From positions 3,273,501 to 3,337,500 of the forward strand of contig NZ_CP026372.1 in assembly GCF_002953135.1 (NCBI RefSeq): DNA of 64,000 nt, in the 5' to 3' direction. Source of the stretch: Sphingobium sp. SCG-1. Lineage in GTDB: Bacteria; Pseudomonadota; Alphaproteobacteria; Sphingomonadales; Sphingomonadaceae. The notes beneath the pieces are model-generated. The model saw only the letters and a list, made by a program, of their open reading frames with translations, had not been told where the DNA came from and searched no databases. Of this stretch, positions 1-7,902 are shown piece after piece. Each line of letters begins with the position of its first letter. Position 1 is the stretch's first letter. Position numbers and translations under genes: made by a program.

Positions 1-90
1 GAGAACGCACAGCCCCTCACATTATGATGAGGCCCAAGCTGCCAAACCTCGCCGCCTCTCCCACTTGGAAGAGGAGAGGACCAAGCCCCC

Positions 91-122
91 AAAGAAAAAC
101 CCGGCGGATCGCTCCGCCGGGT
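91..122 (-). terminator. Rho-independent terminator of the Bax inhibitor-1 family gene
   Basis: Read on the minus strand, an 8-bp perfect GC stem (positions 121-114 pairing with 107-100) with a 6-nt loop is followed by a T-rich tract at 99-92. It lies about 30 bp past the stop codon of the gene ending at 154. Confidence 0.85.
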
Positions 123-153
123 CTTCGTTCAGATGTCGTGTGGGGCGCTACGA

Positions 154-909
154 TCAGTCGCGATTGCCCATAAAGCGCAGCAGGAACATGAACATGTTGA
201 TGAAGTCGAGATAGAGCGTCAGCGCGCCCATCACTACCGACTTGCCCATGAAGTCCGTGCCGGCGACATAGGCGTACATGCTCTTGATCTTCTGCGTATC
301 GTAAGCCGTGAGGCCCGCGAACAGCAGCACACCGATAGCGCTGATGGCGAGGTCCATGACGCTCGACTTCAGGAACATGTTGACCAGCGATGCCACGATC
401 AGGCCAACGACGCCCATGATAAGGAACGTGCCGAAGCCCGACAGATCCTTCTTCGTGGTGTAGCCGAACAGGCTAAGCCCGGCGAAAGCCGCTGCCGTCG
501 CGAAGAAGGTCTGCGCGATCGACGTGCCCGTATACACCAGGAAGATCGTCGAGAGCGACAGCCCCATCACAGCCGCGTAGGCCCAGAACAGCATCTGCGC
601 CGTGGCGGTCGACAGCTTGTTGATGCCAAAGCTCAACACCATCACGAACACGAGCGGCGAGAACATGATGACATACTTCAGGATGCCGGGGCCTGCCATG
701 ATCTGGTACGCGGGCGAAGCCTGCCCACCCCATGAAAACAGCAGCGCGACGATACCTGTCAGCAGGACACCACTCGCCATATAGTTGTAAACAGACAGCA
801 TGTAGGACCGCAGCCCCGCGTCGAACGCAGCGCCACGCGTCTCTACGCCAGCGCCGAAGCCCGTGCGAAAGCCGGTGTCCGGCGTCCGGGGGTCAGACCA
901 GTTAGCCAT
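154..909 (-). CDS. Bax inhibitor-1/YccA family membrane protein
   Basis: Predicted 251-aa inner-membrane protein of the BI-1/YccA/YbhL family (TMBIM-like). The first ~25 residues are polar, then about seven hydrophobic segments follow, with the family-typical segment LTAYDTQKIK near the C-terminus. Bacterial members are small integral membrane proteins linked to modulation of FtsH or to ion leak; the role in this organism is inferred only from family. The ATG at 909 was chosen over a much longer upstream reading because an AAGGAG ribosome site lies just before it and homologues start with this MANWSDPRT-like polar stretch. It is monocistronic with its own terminator and is divergent from thpR. 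Confidence 0.93.
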   Translation of the reverse strand: MANWSDPRTPDTGFRTGFGAGVETRGAAFDAGLRSYMLSVYNYMASGVLLTGIVALLFSWGGQASPAYQIMAGPGILKYVIMFSPLVFVMVLSFGINKLSTATAQMLFWAYAAVMGLSLSTIFLVYTGTSIAQTFFATAAAFAGLSLFGYTTKKDLSGFGTFLIMGVVGLIVASLVNMFLKSSVMDLAISAIGVLLFAGLTAYDTQKIKSMYAYVAGTDFMGKSVVMGALTLYLDFINMFMFLLRFMGNRD

Positions 910-1203
910 TGTAAATCGTCTCCTTTGGATCGGCCCATTGTGCCGACATGCTCCATAATATCGGATGGATACCCGCATATTCAAGGAAAACCGGATGTTT
1001 CGCCCTGAATTGCATAAATAAATGGACTGGAAACAATTCAGCAATATTTTGATTACGCAAAGTCGCTTAGATGGTGAATGCACCGGCTCCCTGGTTGCTG
1101 ACATCCCGCTCTGCTTTGGCAGTCGTGTCCTACGACAACCCAAGTTGGCAGAAGCACGAGCCGGCGTCTTCCCCAGCGCAATCTCCTGGTCTATCTTCCA
1201 CTC

Positions 1204-1740
1204 ATGCCGCGCCTCTTTGTCGCTCTCCGGCCCCCCGCCGCCGTCCGCCAGCATCTGCAGGAGATCATGCACGGCCTCCCCGGCGCACGATGGCAGGACG
1301 ACGACCAACTGCACATCACCCTGCGCTTCATCGGCGACGTCGATTATAACAGGGCGAATGACATTGCTGCGGGGCTTGGTCGCGTAACCGCTCCCGCACT
1401 GACGTTATCTCTGAAAGGCGTTGGCGCATTCGGCAGGCGCGGCCGTGCCGACGCTTTATGGGCTGGAGTGACGCCGCAGGATGCCATTACGGCATTGCAC
1501 AAGAAAGTCGACCGCGCCTGCGTCTCCGTCGGCCTCCCGCCCGAAGGCCGCGCCTATCTGCCGCACATTACTCTCGCCCGTTTCGGCAGGGACGCGCCGC
1601 CGCTTGACGCCTACCTCGCCCGCAATGCAGGGCTAACCAGCGCCGCCTTCACACTTAGCGACTTCGGCCTGTATGAAAGCACTCTGGGCCACGAGGGCGC
1701 GGTCTATCATCTGGCGGAACGATACCCGCTCAACGGCTAG
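1204..1740 (+). CDS. thpR: RNA 2',3'-cyclic phosphodiesterase (ThpR/LigT)
   Basis: 178-aa 2H-phosphoesterase that opens 2',3'-cyclic phosphate RNA ends. The two hallmark HxTx motifs are visible: HITL at residues 37-40 and HITL at residues 121-124, which form the symmetric active site. The length matches the family (about 175-190 aa). The ATG at 1204 starts directly in the conserved PRLFVALRPP beta strand, so the longer overlapping frames upstream are not used. The gene converges with sodC, leaving only 20 bp between stop codons. Function is assigned from motifs; the physiological RNA substrate is unknown for most bacteria. Confidence 0.92.
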   Translation: MPRLFVALRPPAAVRQHLQEIMHGLPGARWQDDDQLHITLRFIGDVDYNRANDIAAGLGRVTAPALTLSLKGVGAFGRRGRADALWAGVTPQDAITALHKKVDRACVSVGLPPEGRAYLPHITLARFGRDAPPLDAYLARNAGLTSAAFTLSDFGLYESTLGHEGAVYHLAERYPLNG

Positions 1741-1760
1741 GACGCGCACGGCCGCAGATT

Positions 1761-2327
1761 TCAGGTCCGGCTAAGCACCCCACAGGCGACGCGTCCACCT
1801 GCCTTGCCCGCCGGGTCACTCTTATAATCGTCCGGATCAGCATGAACGACCACCGCCGCGCCATCAGCGTCCAACAGAGGCGCCGCACCGTCGGCCAACG
1901 TCGCACCCTTGATCGTATAAGTCAGGGTGCCCGTGCCGTCCGCGCCGACGGTCATGTTTGGCATGTCGCCCATATGGCTGCCCATCGGATTTTCCATCCC
2001 ATGCTGCTTGGCCATGGGATTCCAATGTCCGCCCGCGCTTGTGAAATCCGGCGCAGTGCATGTTCCGGTCGTATGGACATGCGCGGCGTGAACGCCCGGC
2101 GTCAGGCCCGTCGCTGCCACCGACACCTGCAATCCATCGCTAGTCTGTACGATCTTTGCCGTGCCATGCGCCGCACCATCACCACCCAGCAAGGTCGCAT
2201 TCACCGAAGGCATGGCGTCGCTCGCCGTAGACGATGCCGAAGCTGGTGCGACACCTTCTCCCGATGTTGCACAGGCAGACAGGCCAGCCATCATGGCAAG
2301 CGATGATATGGCGACAAAGGTTTTCAT
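1761..2327 (-). CDS. sodC: Cu/Zn superoxide dismutase, lipoprotein
   Basis: 188-aa periplasmic Cu,Zn superoxide dismutase that converts superoxide to peroxide and oxygen. The start at 2327 gives a lipoprotein signal peptide (MKTFVAISSLAMMAG) with lipobox LSAC, so the enzyme is probably anchored to a membrane by a lipidated Cys near residue 19. Copper and zinc ligands can be followed as HVH, GGHWNP, KQHG, GSHMGD and VVVHADPDD, and the C-terminal signature GGRVACGVL is present. The upstream in-frame extension lacks a signal peptide and was not used. It lies between thpR (convergent) and ompA (same strand, about 290 bp away). Confidence 0.93.
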   Translation of the reverse strand: MKTFVAISSLAMMAGLSACATSGEGVAPASASSTASDAMPSVNATLLGGDGAAHGTAKIVQTSDGLQVSVAATGLTPGVHAAHVHTTGTCTAPDFTSAGGHWNPMAKQHGMENPMGSHMGDMPNMTVGADGTGTLTYTIKGATLADGAAPLLDADGAAVVVHADPDDYKSDPAGKAGGRVACGVLSRT

Positions 2328-2548
2328 GATCGAACTCCTGAACTGATGCGGCACCAACGCGACTGCGCCGGGTTTGTTGCGCTTCCGAACGGATTTGTCA
2401 TCAAGAGATCAAAGGCCGCCATAGGCAGAAGGATGTCAGACAGAGGTCATGATGGTCCGGCGGCAATTGTTCCGCGCTATACACGGCCCGATCTACTCGC
2501 CTTGACACCTCGGCACCGCATCCAAGGGCTAAAAAGCTTCGCACCAGC

Positions 2549-2584
2549 AAAAAAGAAAGGGGCCGGTCTCGCGACCAGCCCCTC
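2549..2584 (-). terminator. Rho-independent terminator of the OmpA-like gene
   Basis: On the minus strand a 10-bp GC-rich stem (one G-U pair) with a 4-nt loop spans 2582-2559 and is followed by a T-rich tract at 2558-2549. It starts about 35 bp past the OmpA stop codon. Confidence 0.85.
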
Positions 2585-2618
2585 TTTTCCATCAGCCCCG
2601 AAAGGCCGGTGAAAATCC

Positions 2619-3689
2619 TTACTGACCCGAACCCGGGCCGTAGGTGATTTCCACGCGACGGTTCTGCAGTTCGCGAACGCCATCGGCAGTCTCGACGCGG
2701 GGACGGCTTTCACCGAACGCTTCGGACGTGATGACGCCGTCAGGAATACCCTTCGAAGAGAGGTATGCCTTGACCGCATCGTTGCGGCGCTGCGACAGAC
2801 CGACGTTGTAAGCGGGCGCACCCGACTTATCGGCGTGACCTGCAAGCATGACCTGAGCCGAACCGCAGTTGCTGTAGGCCGAGATCGCGTTGTCCAGAAT
2901 GGTCGCGGCATCAGGCGTGATGTTCGACTTATCCCATTCAAAGAACACGATGTACGGTCCAGGCGTGCATTCCACTGCCGGCGGCGGCGGAGGCGGTGGG
3001 GGCGGAGGAGGCGGCGGGGGCGGCGGCGGGGGCGGCGGAGGAGCAGCCGGCTCGCCGAAGTTGTAGGTCAGACCTGCGAGCAGGCTGTGCGTACGCAGCT
3101 TGGCGTCGACATCGCGGCCGGCCGGAGCAAAACGCGGATCAGGCTGAACGCTGGTGACGTAGCCGAGATCGACCGCATTGTAGAAGCGATACTTCAGCGA
3201 CAGGTCGAGCTTGTCGGTCAGCGGATAGCGCACGCCAGCCAGAGCCTGCCATGCGAAGCCGGTGTCCGAATCATCGGTCGTCAGCGTGTAGAGGTAGGTG
3301 CGAGCCACACCGGCGCCGCCGCCGACGAAGCCCTGCAGGCCATCATCGGGACCGAAGTCGAGCAGGCCATTGACCATGAAGCTCAACGAACGGAAGTTGC
3401 CGCGCGTGCTGTTGTAGCCGTTGGTGTACGCAACGTTGTCGGTGTAGGCGCGCTTGAACGCGACTTCCGATTCAAGACGGAAATGACCGAAGTCATAACC
3501 GATCACGCCATCGACATCGTAGCCGGTGTTGTAGTTGGCGGTTGCGACGGTGTTGACGATCTTGAGGTCTACGTCCTCAGCGATCAGTGCACCGGCATCA
3601 ACGCCGATGTACCAAGCGTCATCACGAGCCATGGCGGGTGTCGCCAAGGCGGTGGTAGCGAGCGCTGCTGCGAGGGCAAGCTTCCGCAT
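2619..3689 (-). CDS. OmpA family outer membrane protein with polyproline hinge
   Basis: 356-aa outer membrane protein. Residues 1-21 form a signal peptide ending AMA. Residues ~25-205 form an OmpA-like eight-strand beta barrel (alternating aromatic/polar strands, GVRYPLTDKLDLSLKYRF). A hinge of more than 20 consecutive prolines follows around residues 212-236. Residues ~240-356 form an OmpA/MotB peptidoglycan-binding domain (VFFEWDKSNIT, GHADKSGAPAYNVGLSQRR, NRRVEITYGPG). It probably ties the outer membrane to peptidoglycan and contributes to envelope stability. It is monocistronic, with a strong terminator downstream and about 220 bp of untranslated upstream DNA. Confidence 0.94.
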   Translation of the reverse strand: MRKLALAAALATTALATPAMARDDAWYIGVDAGALIAEDVDLKIVNTVATANYNTGYDVDGVIGYDFGHFRLESEVAFKRAYTDNVAYTNGYNSTRGNFRSLSFMVNGLLDFGPDDGLQGFVGGGAGVARTYLYTLTTDDSDTGFAWQALAGVRYPLTDKLDLSLKYRFYNAVDLGYVTSVQPDPRFAPAGRDVDAKLRTHSLLAGLTYNFGEPAAPPPPPPPPPPPPPPPPPPPPPAVECTPGPYIVFFEWDKSNITPDAATILDNAISAYSNCGSAQVMLAGHADKSGAPAYNVGLSQRRNDAVKAYLSSKGIPDGVITSEAFGESRPRVETADGVRELQNRRVEITYGPGSGQ

Positions 3690-3910
3690 ATTATTCCCCT
3701 TTCAAAATGGTCACGAAGGACTGCGGAAACCGTCTACCCTCGCGAAAGTTTCATGGCAAGTGCGCTTAAGCCGGAACTGTTGCCAAAATGCCGCAGTTTT
3801 ACACCTGCCTCAGCCCTGGGAGATCACTGAAATTCCTTGGTTTCTCTGAGATTTTACCTAGTGGAATTTTTTTGTTAGCTTTGTGGAACGGTGCCGCAAA
3901 GCCGCGCTTT

Positions 3911-4420
3911 TCACAGGGTCGAAGCAATCAAACCGTGCAAGCGCAGCATTTCGAGGATCGCATTGATTGCGGCGCGGCTTTCCACGTCCACCGTGATGCC
4001 GCCTGCCGGTGCGGCGATCGCGTCGCCCTGCGTACCCACCACGCGCACGCCGTTTTGATACACGCCGTCTGCGCGTATCGCGCCATCGCTCCAGGTGCCG
4101 CTGCCCCAGCGCATGGCATGACCACGATCCGCGACCCACACCTCCATCCCCAAGACCGGCGAGACGAAGCGCCATCCGCCACTCGTCCAGCCCGCAACAT
4201 CGCCCTCATGTCCCGACCAGGCAGCACTCGCCCCCGCCGCCACGATCCAGCACTGCCCTATCAGGGGCACGCCGGGCGGCACTGCGACGTCCGCACTTTC
4301 CACAGCAGCACAGGCGGCGATGTCCAACCGCACCAGCGCCTCGTTATGCGTGACTTCCTTCTGCGCTTGTCCTGCCATCAACAGCGGCAGCCCCAGCCGA
4401 TCCGTCCGATCCTCAGCCAT
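3911..4420 (-). CDS. DUF2793 domain protein at the end of the GTA-like cluster
   Basis: 169-aa protein with the DUF2793 pattern: TDRLGLPLLMAGQAQKEVTHN at the N-terminus, then WIVAAGASAAWSGHEGDVAGW and GGWRFVSPVLGMEVWVAD. Members typically lie at the 3' end of alphaproteobacterial GTA or phage tail modules, and the repeat-like beta-rich body suggests a tail-fibre or adhesion accessory role; the exact function is unknown. It starts 15 bp after the gp15-like gene and is the last gene of the minus-strand virion cluster. Confidence 0.85.
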   Translation of the reverse strand: MAEDRTDRLGLPLLMAGQAQKEVTHNEALVRLDIAACAAVESADVAVPPGVPLIGQCWIVAAGASAAWSGHEGDVAGWTSGGWRFVSPVLGMEVWVADRGHAMRWGSGTWSDGAIRADGVYQNGVRVVGTQGDAIAAPAGGITVDVESRAAINAILEMLRLHGLIASTL

Positions 4421-4435
4421 ACTTCTCTCCTTAAG

Positions 4436-6597
4436 CTAAAGCGCCATCGTGGCCGTCCGCCCGATCCGATGCGTTCCGATCTGCCGCACCGCGATCGACA
4501 AAGCCCCGGCATATCCCGCCGCGCCATCCGCCGCCGCCATCGCCGCGTCATAGGTCCAGAGCGGCTCCACCACTTCGGCCGAGCGCACCACCGTCTCCTC
4601 CGTCCTCACCTCGACGCGATACCGCTCCGCTTCCTCGCCCAGAGGCGCGTCCACGCCATCGCTCCATCCCCAGCCCGAGCGGCTCCGGCGTATCCAGCGT
4701 ACCTCTCGCCCACCGGAACCGTCCGCCTCCACGGTCAGATGCACGGGCACCAACGGCATCAGCGCCTCGCCGGCAATATCCCGTTCGGCCGATGCAGGCG
4801 TCGCGTCGCCGATCCCTACGGCGATCACATGACTATGCCCGCCCGGCTGCGGCACCGCGGCCAGCCGCTCGGCATCGAGTAGCAGAAACGGCTCGCCCTC
4901 CGCATGATCCGCCATCGCATGGTCCGTCCCCCGCCGCCCGCGCAGCAGCCGCCGGAGCCGGAACAGCCCCGATCCCAACGCACTCACCGATCCGAACTGG
5001 ATCAACTCCCGCCCCACCAGACACATATTCGTGCCCCGCAGCATCGCCGCCTCGTCAGCACCGGCAAGGCTGTCGCCTGCTGACAAAAGTTGCACATCCA
5101 TCCACGAAACCAGGTCGAACGATGCACAAGACCCTTCCCCGGGCGGCACCACCACGATGCCCATCACCGCCGCAGGCGCCGTCCGCCCGAACGGCACAAC
5201 CGCGCCGCTCCCCGCCTCCACCGTGAACAGCGCGGCCCTGCGCCACCCCGCCGAAGCCCCCGCAGCCGCCACCACGACCACAGGCTCGGCGGGCGCGCTG
5301 TCGGTCAGCACCGGCAAGTCCGCGATCATCAGCACCGTCGCCCCATGCGGCGCATCGGGAGCGCGCACCACGCTCCCCGCCGAAGCCTCCACCGAAACCG
5401 CGCTCCCGCTCCGCCAGCCGCGCAGCTCCAGCCGCACGCCCATCGCCTCCCACTCGCGCGCCGCCACGCGCCACAGCCCCGCAATGCCTTCGACGGTCAC
5501 GATCGTCCCCGGCCGATGCACCAGCGCATCCCAACCGCACATCACTTCCATGCCAGACCGCCCGCGCCACGCATCGCCAAGCCGCGCCTGCGCCAGCCCT
5601 TTCGCAGCGCTTGCAGAGATCGCCGCAGGCAGTTCGACCGAAGCCGCAACCCGCCCAACCCCTGGCCGCACAGCGGTCTGCACGCCCGCCTGATAGTCCC
5701 GCTCCGGCTCATAATGCCGCACCGAAAGCCGCACCGGCACACCGGCGGCAGGATCGCGCGACGCCTTCACCGGCGCCAGCACACCCCCATTGATCCGCGC
5801 GGCCAGCGCGCCCTGCGTCACCATCTCCGCCGCCTCGGGATGATCGAGCCGCAACCCCTCCAGCACCAGCCCCTGCGCCTCGACCAACGGCTGCAAGGCG
5901 CTCGCCACATCGTCCCCGCTCGCCGCATAGCCCGACACCATGCCGCCAGCGCCGCTCAGCACCCCGCCCGACAATGCCGACGCGATCGACCCCGTAGAAA
6001 CCTCTCCCGTATCCGCCACAACTTCGAACGTCAGCGAGGGAATCCGATTGCCGAAATCCGCCAGCGCCAGATCCTCGAACACCGCGTAGGCGATCCCGCG
6101 ATGCGCAGGCGTCACGCCGATCCCCTCCGCCGCCGCCATAAGCGGATCGACCGCCTGATCCGCCCCACCATCATGCAGCCGGAATGCGCCAAGCTCCGTC
6201 TTGAAGTCGCCCGCCACCCCGCGCAGCAAATTCCCATCGGCCCAAATCCGCCCGATCGACAGCACCCGACGCGCCGACAAGGCCACCGCAAAACTCGCCG
6301 AATAGCTATAGGTCGTGACGCTAGGCTGCCCCTTGCCGCCGCCGTTCTTGTTCTTCGTCTCCTGGAGATCGGTCGCCCAGATCACCGTCCCCGCCACGCG
6401 CATCGCCCCGAACAGCTTGGGGATTTGGCTCCCATAAGTCGACGTCTGCACCGCCAAATCCTGCAACCGCGGCCCGCGCCGCCCCTTGGGCTTCAGCAGC
6501 ACCGCAGAGTCGAACGCCCGCCCCGCCAGCGCGCCAATCGCGCCGCCAATCGGCCCCCCAGCACAGTCCCCACCGCGCCCAAAACCAATGTCGCCAT
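4436..6597 (-). CDS. GTA gp15-like baseplate/host-specificity protein, frameshifted near its start
   Basis: About 720-aa tail-tip protein related to RcGTA gp15 and the phage host-specificity (tail_3) proteins, expected to form the distal baseplate. Conserved parts include GPIGGAIGALAGRAFDSAVL, QTSTYGSQIPKLFG and VIWATDLQETK. The natural start is ATG 6597 (MATLVLGAVGTVLGG), but that frame does not continue: within the six-C run at 6554-6559 (G-run on the coding strand) one G seems to be missing, and homology resumes in the next frame as GPIGGAIGALAG. The frame that carries the body only opens upstream at an implausible TTG inside the NlpC gene. The remaining ~700 residues are uninterrupted. 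It could be a true mutation or a homopolymer error. Confidence 0.85.
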
Positions 6598-6655
6598 AAA
6601 AATCCCCCGTTCGGCGCTTAGCCCCAATTGGTGAGGGCCTCCGCCCCCACGCCAA

Positions 6656-7053
6656 TCACCGCCCCCACCGCCACACACCCACCACCGGCCAAAGCGGCTC
6701 CCCCGGCATCTCGACGACCCGCCGCAACCCCGCATGCGCATGCACGAACCCGCCTGGCACCTTCAGCATCAAATGAAACTGCACCGCGCCCGCGCGCACC
6801 AGCACCACATCGCCAGTCTTCAATATCCGCACCCTCCGCAGCCCGCCGAGCGCAGCCATCCGGAAAACCGCGCCACATCACCGCCGCGCAGGGCATAATC
6901 CTCCGGCACCGCGCCCTCATGCCCCGCACTCCGCAACGCGCACGCCACAAGCCCCACGCAATCGAGCCCCGTCCCCGCATCACGCCCATGCAAAAGAAAT
7001 GGTGCCCCCACCGCCGCACGCGCTGCGCGCACGACCTTCTCACATCTTTTCAT
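6656..7053 (-). pseudogene. GTA gp14-like NlpC/P60 cell-wall peptidase, frameshifted
   Basis: Tail-associated peptidoglycan peptidase of the NlpC/P60 family (RcGTA gp14 position), expected to help tail penetration. The N-terminal half from ATG 7053 carries the catalytic cysteine motif GTGLDCVGLVACAL. This frame ends at a stop after RSAGCGGCGY. The C-terminal half, with the catalytic histidine region VQFHLMLKV and the ending VEMPGEPLWPVVGVWRW, is in another frame to 6656. The frames join perfectly (WLRSAG-LRRVRILKTGDVVLVRA) if one G is added to the GGG at 6844-6842. As sequenced the protein would be cut before its histidine. It lies between gp13 and gp15. Confidence 0.82.
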
Positions 7054-7083
7054 GCCATTATCCCACCAATCTACGAAGAAGGA

Positions 7084-7902
7084 TCAACCACCCGGATAGC
7101 GCGTGAGCAAGTCATTCCCCGGCAGATACGGCTCGCCGCGAAAGTTCACCGCATTGCCAAACCGTGCCGAACAGGTGGCCATCCGCCGGTCGCACCCCTC
7201 GCTCAACAGCGCCAAAGCCCCCGCCGCGAACGCAAAAGGCGGCGCATCCGCCAAAGTCACACCGGCAGCATCATTCGCCGCCACCGCCTGCGCCAACCCC
7301 GCATTTTCTCCGGTCAGCCAGCGCAGCGACCCAAAGGCAAACGCCCCCGCAACCAAGCCACCGACTACGGCCACATCCTCGCCCGAAACCCCGCTCACCC
7401 GCACCACGCGCCGATGCTTCGCCATATCCACGCGGCAATCCCGGTCACCCAGCACCGCCCGGCAATCCGGCGTAGTCTCTGGCACCACTGGCCCCGCCAG
7501 CACACCGACACGCCCGACCAGCTCGGCGGTAAACGCCTCCCCCTCCCGCTCCACCGCGCCGATTTCGCCCTCCGCCAGCACCAGCCACAACACACCCGGC
7601 GCAGTCCACTCTGTCAGGAACAGCGCCACCGCCGCCCCGTCCCAACGCCCCGCCTCCAGATCGCGCGTCGTAATGGCGTCACTCGACAGCGCGCCCCGGA
7701 CATCCATGCTGTCGACCTCGAACGAAGACCCCTGCCGCACCGCAGACGGCACCAGCCCCGGCGCGGCCCGATACACGACGCCGCCCACGCGCAAATCGCG
7801 ATCATGGCTCGTCAGCCCGATAGTGACGCCATCCCGCCGCTCCAGCCGCCAGCAGAACGCCAGCGCGGCCAACTCCTGCCCCAACACCTCAACGACACTC
7901 AT
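7084..7902 (-). CDS. GTA gp13-like tail hub protein (DUF2163)
   Basis: 272-aa protein of the DUF2163/BR0599 family, equivalent to the RcGTA gp13 hub protein. Recognisable segments: LAFCWRLERRDGVTIGLTSHDRDL near the start, PDCRAVLGDRDCRVDM in the middle with paired cysteines, and the C-terminal GCDRRMATCSARFGNAVNFRGEPYLPGND typical of the family. The last segment is cysteine-bearing and may hold a metal or iron-sulfur site as in phage hub proteins; this is inferred. The start codon overlaps the gp12 stop by ATGA (7899-7902), so translational coupling is likely. The reading frame is intact. Confidence 0.9.
   Translation of the reverse strand: MSVVEVLGQELAALAFCWRLERRDGVTIGLTSHDRDLRVGGVVYRAAPGLVPSAVRQGSSFEVDSMDVRGALSSDAITTRDLEAGRWDGAAVALFLTEWTAPGVLWLVLAEGEIGAVEREGEAFTAELVGRVGVLAGPVVPETTPDCRAVLGDRDCRVDMAKHRRVVRVSGVSGEDVAVVGGLVAGAFAFGSLRWLTGENAGLAQAVAANDAAGVTLADAPPFAFAAGALALLSEGCDRRMATCSARFGNAVNFRGEPYLPGNDLLTRYPGG

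Noticed and set aside
2980..3047. Polyproline hinge in the OmpA-like protein as an assembly artefact
   Set aside because: The codons are mixed CCG/CCC/CCT/CCA-type rather than a pure unit, and such hinges are common in sphingomonad OmpA proteins.
6554..6559. Programmed frameshifting in gp15 as an explanation of the shifted start
   Set aside because: The run lacks a classical slippery heptamer plus downstream pseudoknot, and three other virion genes show the same simple loss.
5090..6634. Long + strand open frame (514 codons) opposite the gp15-like gene
   Set aside because: Arg/Pro/His-rich antisense shadow of a high-GC gene; no ribosome site or family resemblance.
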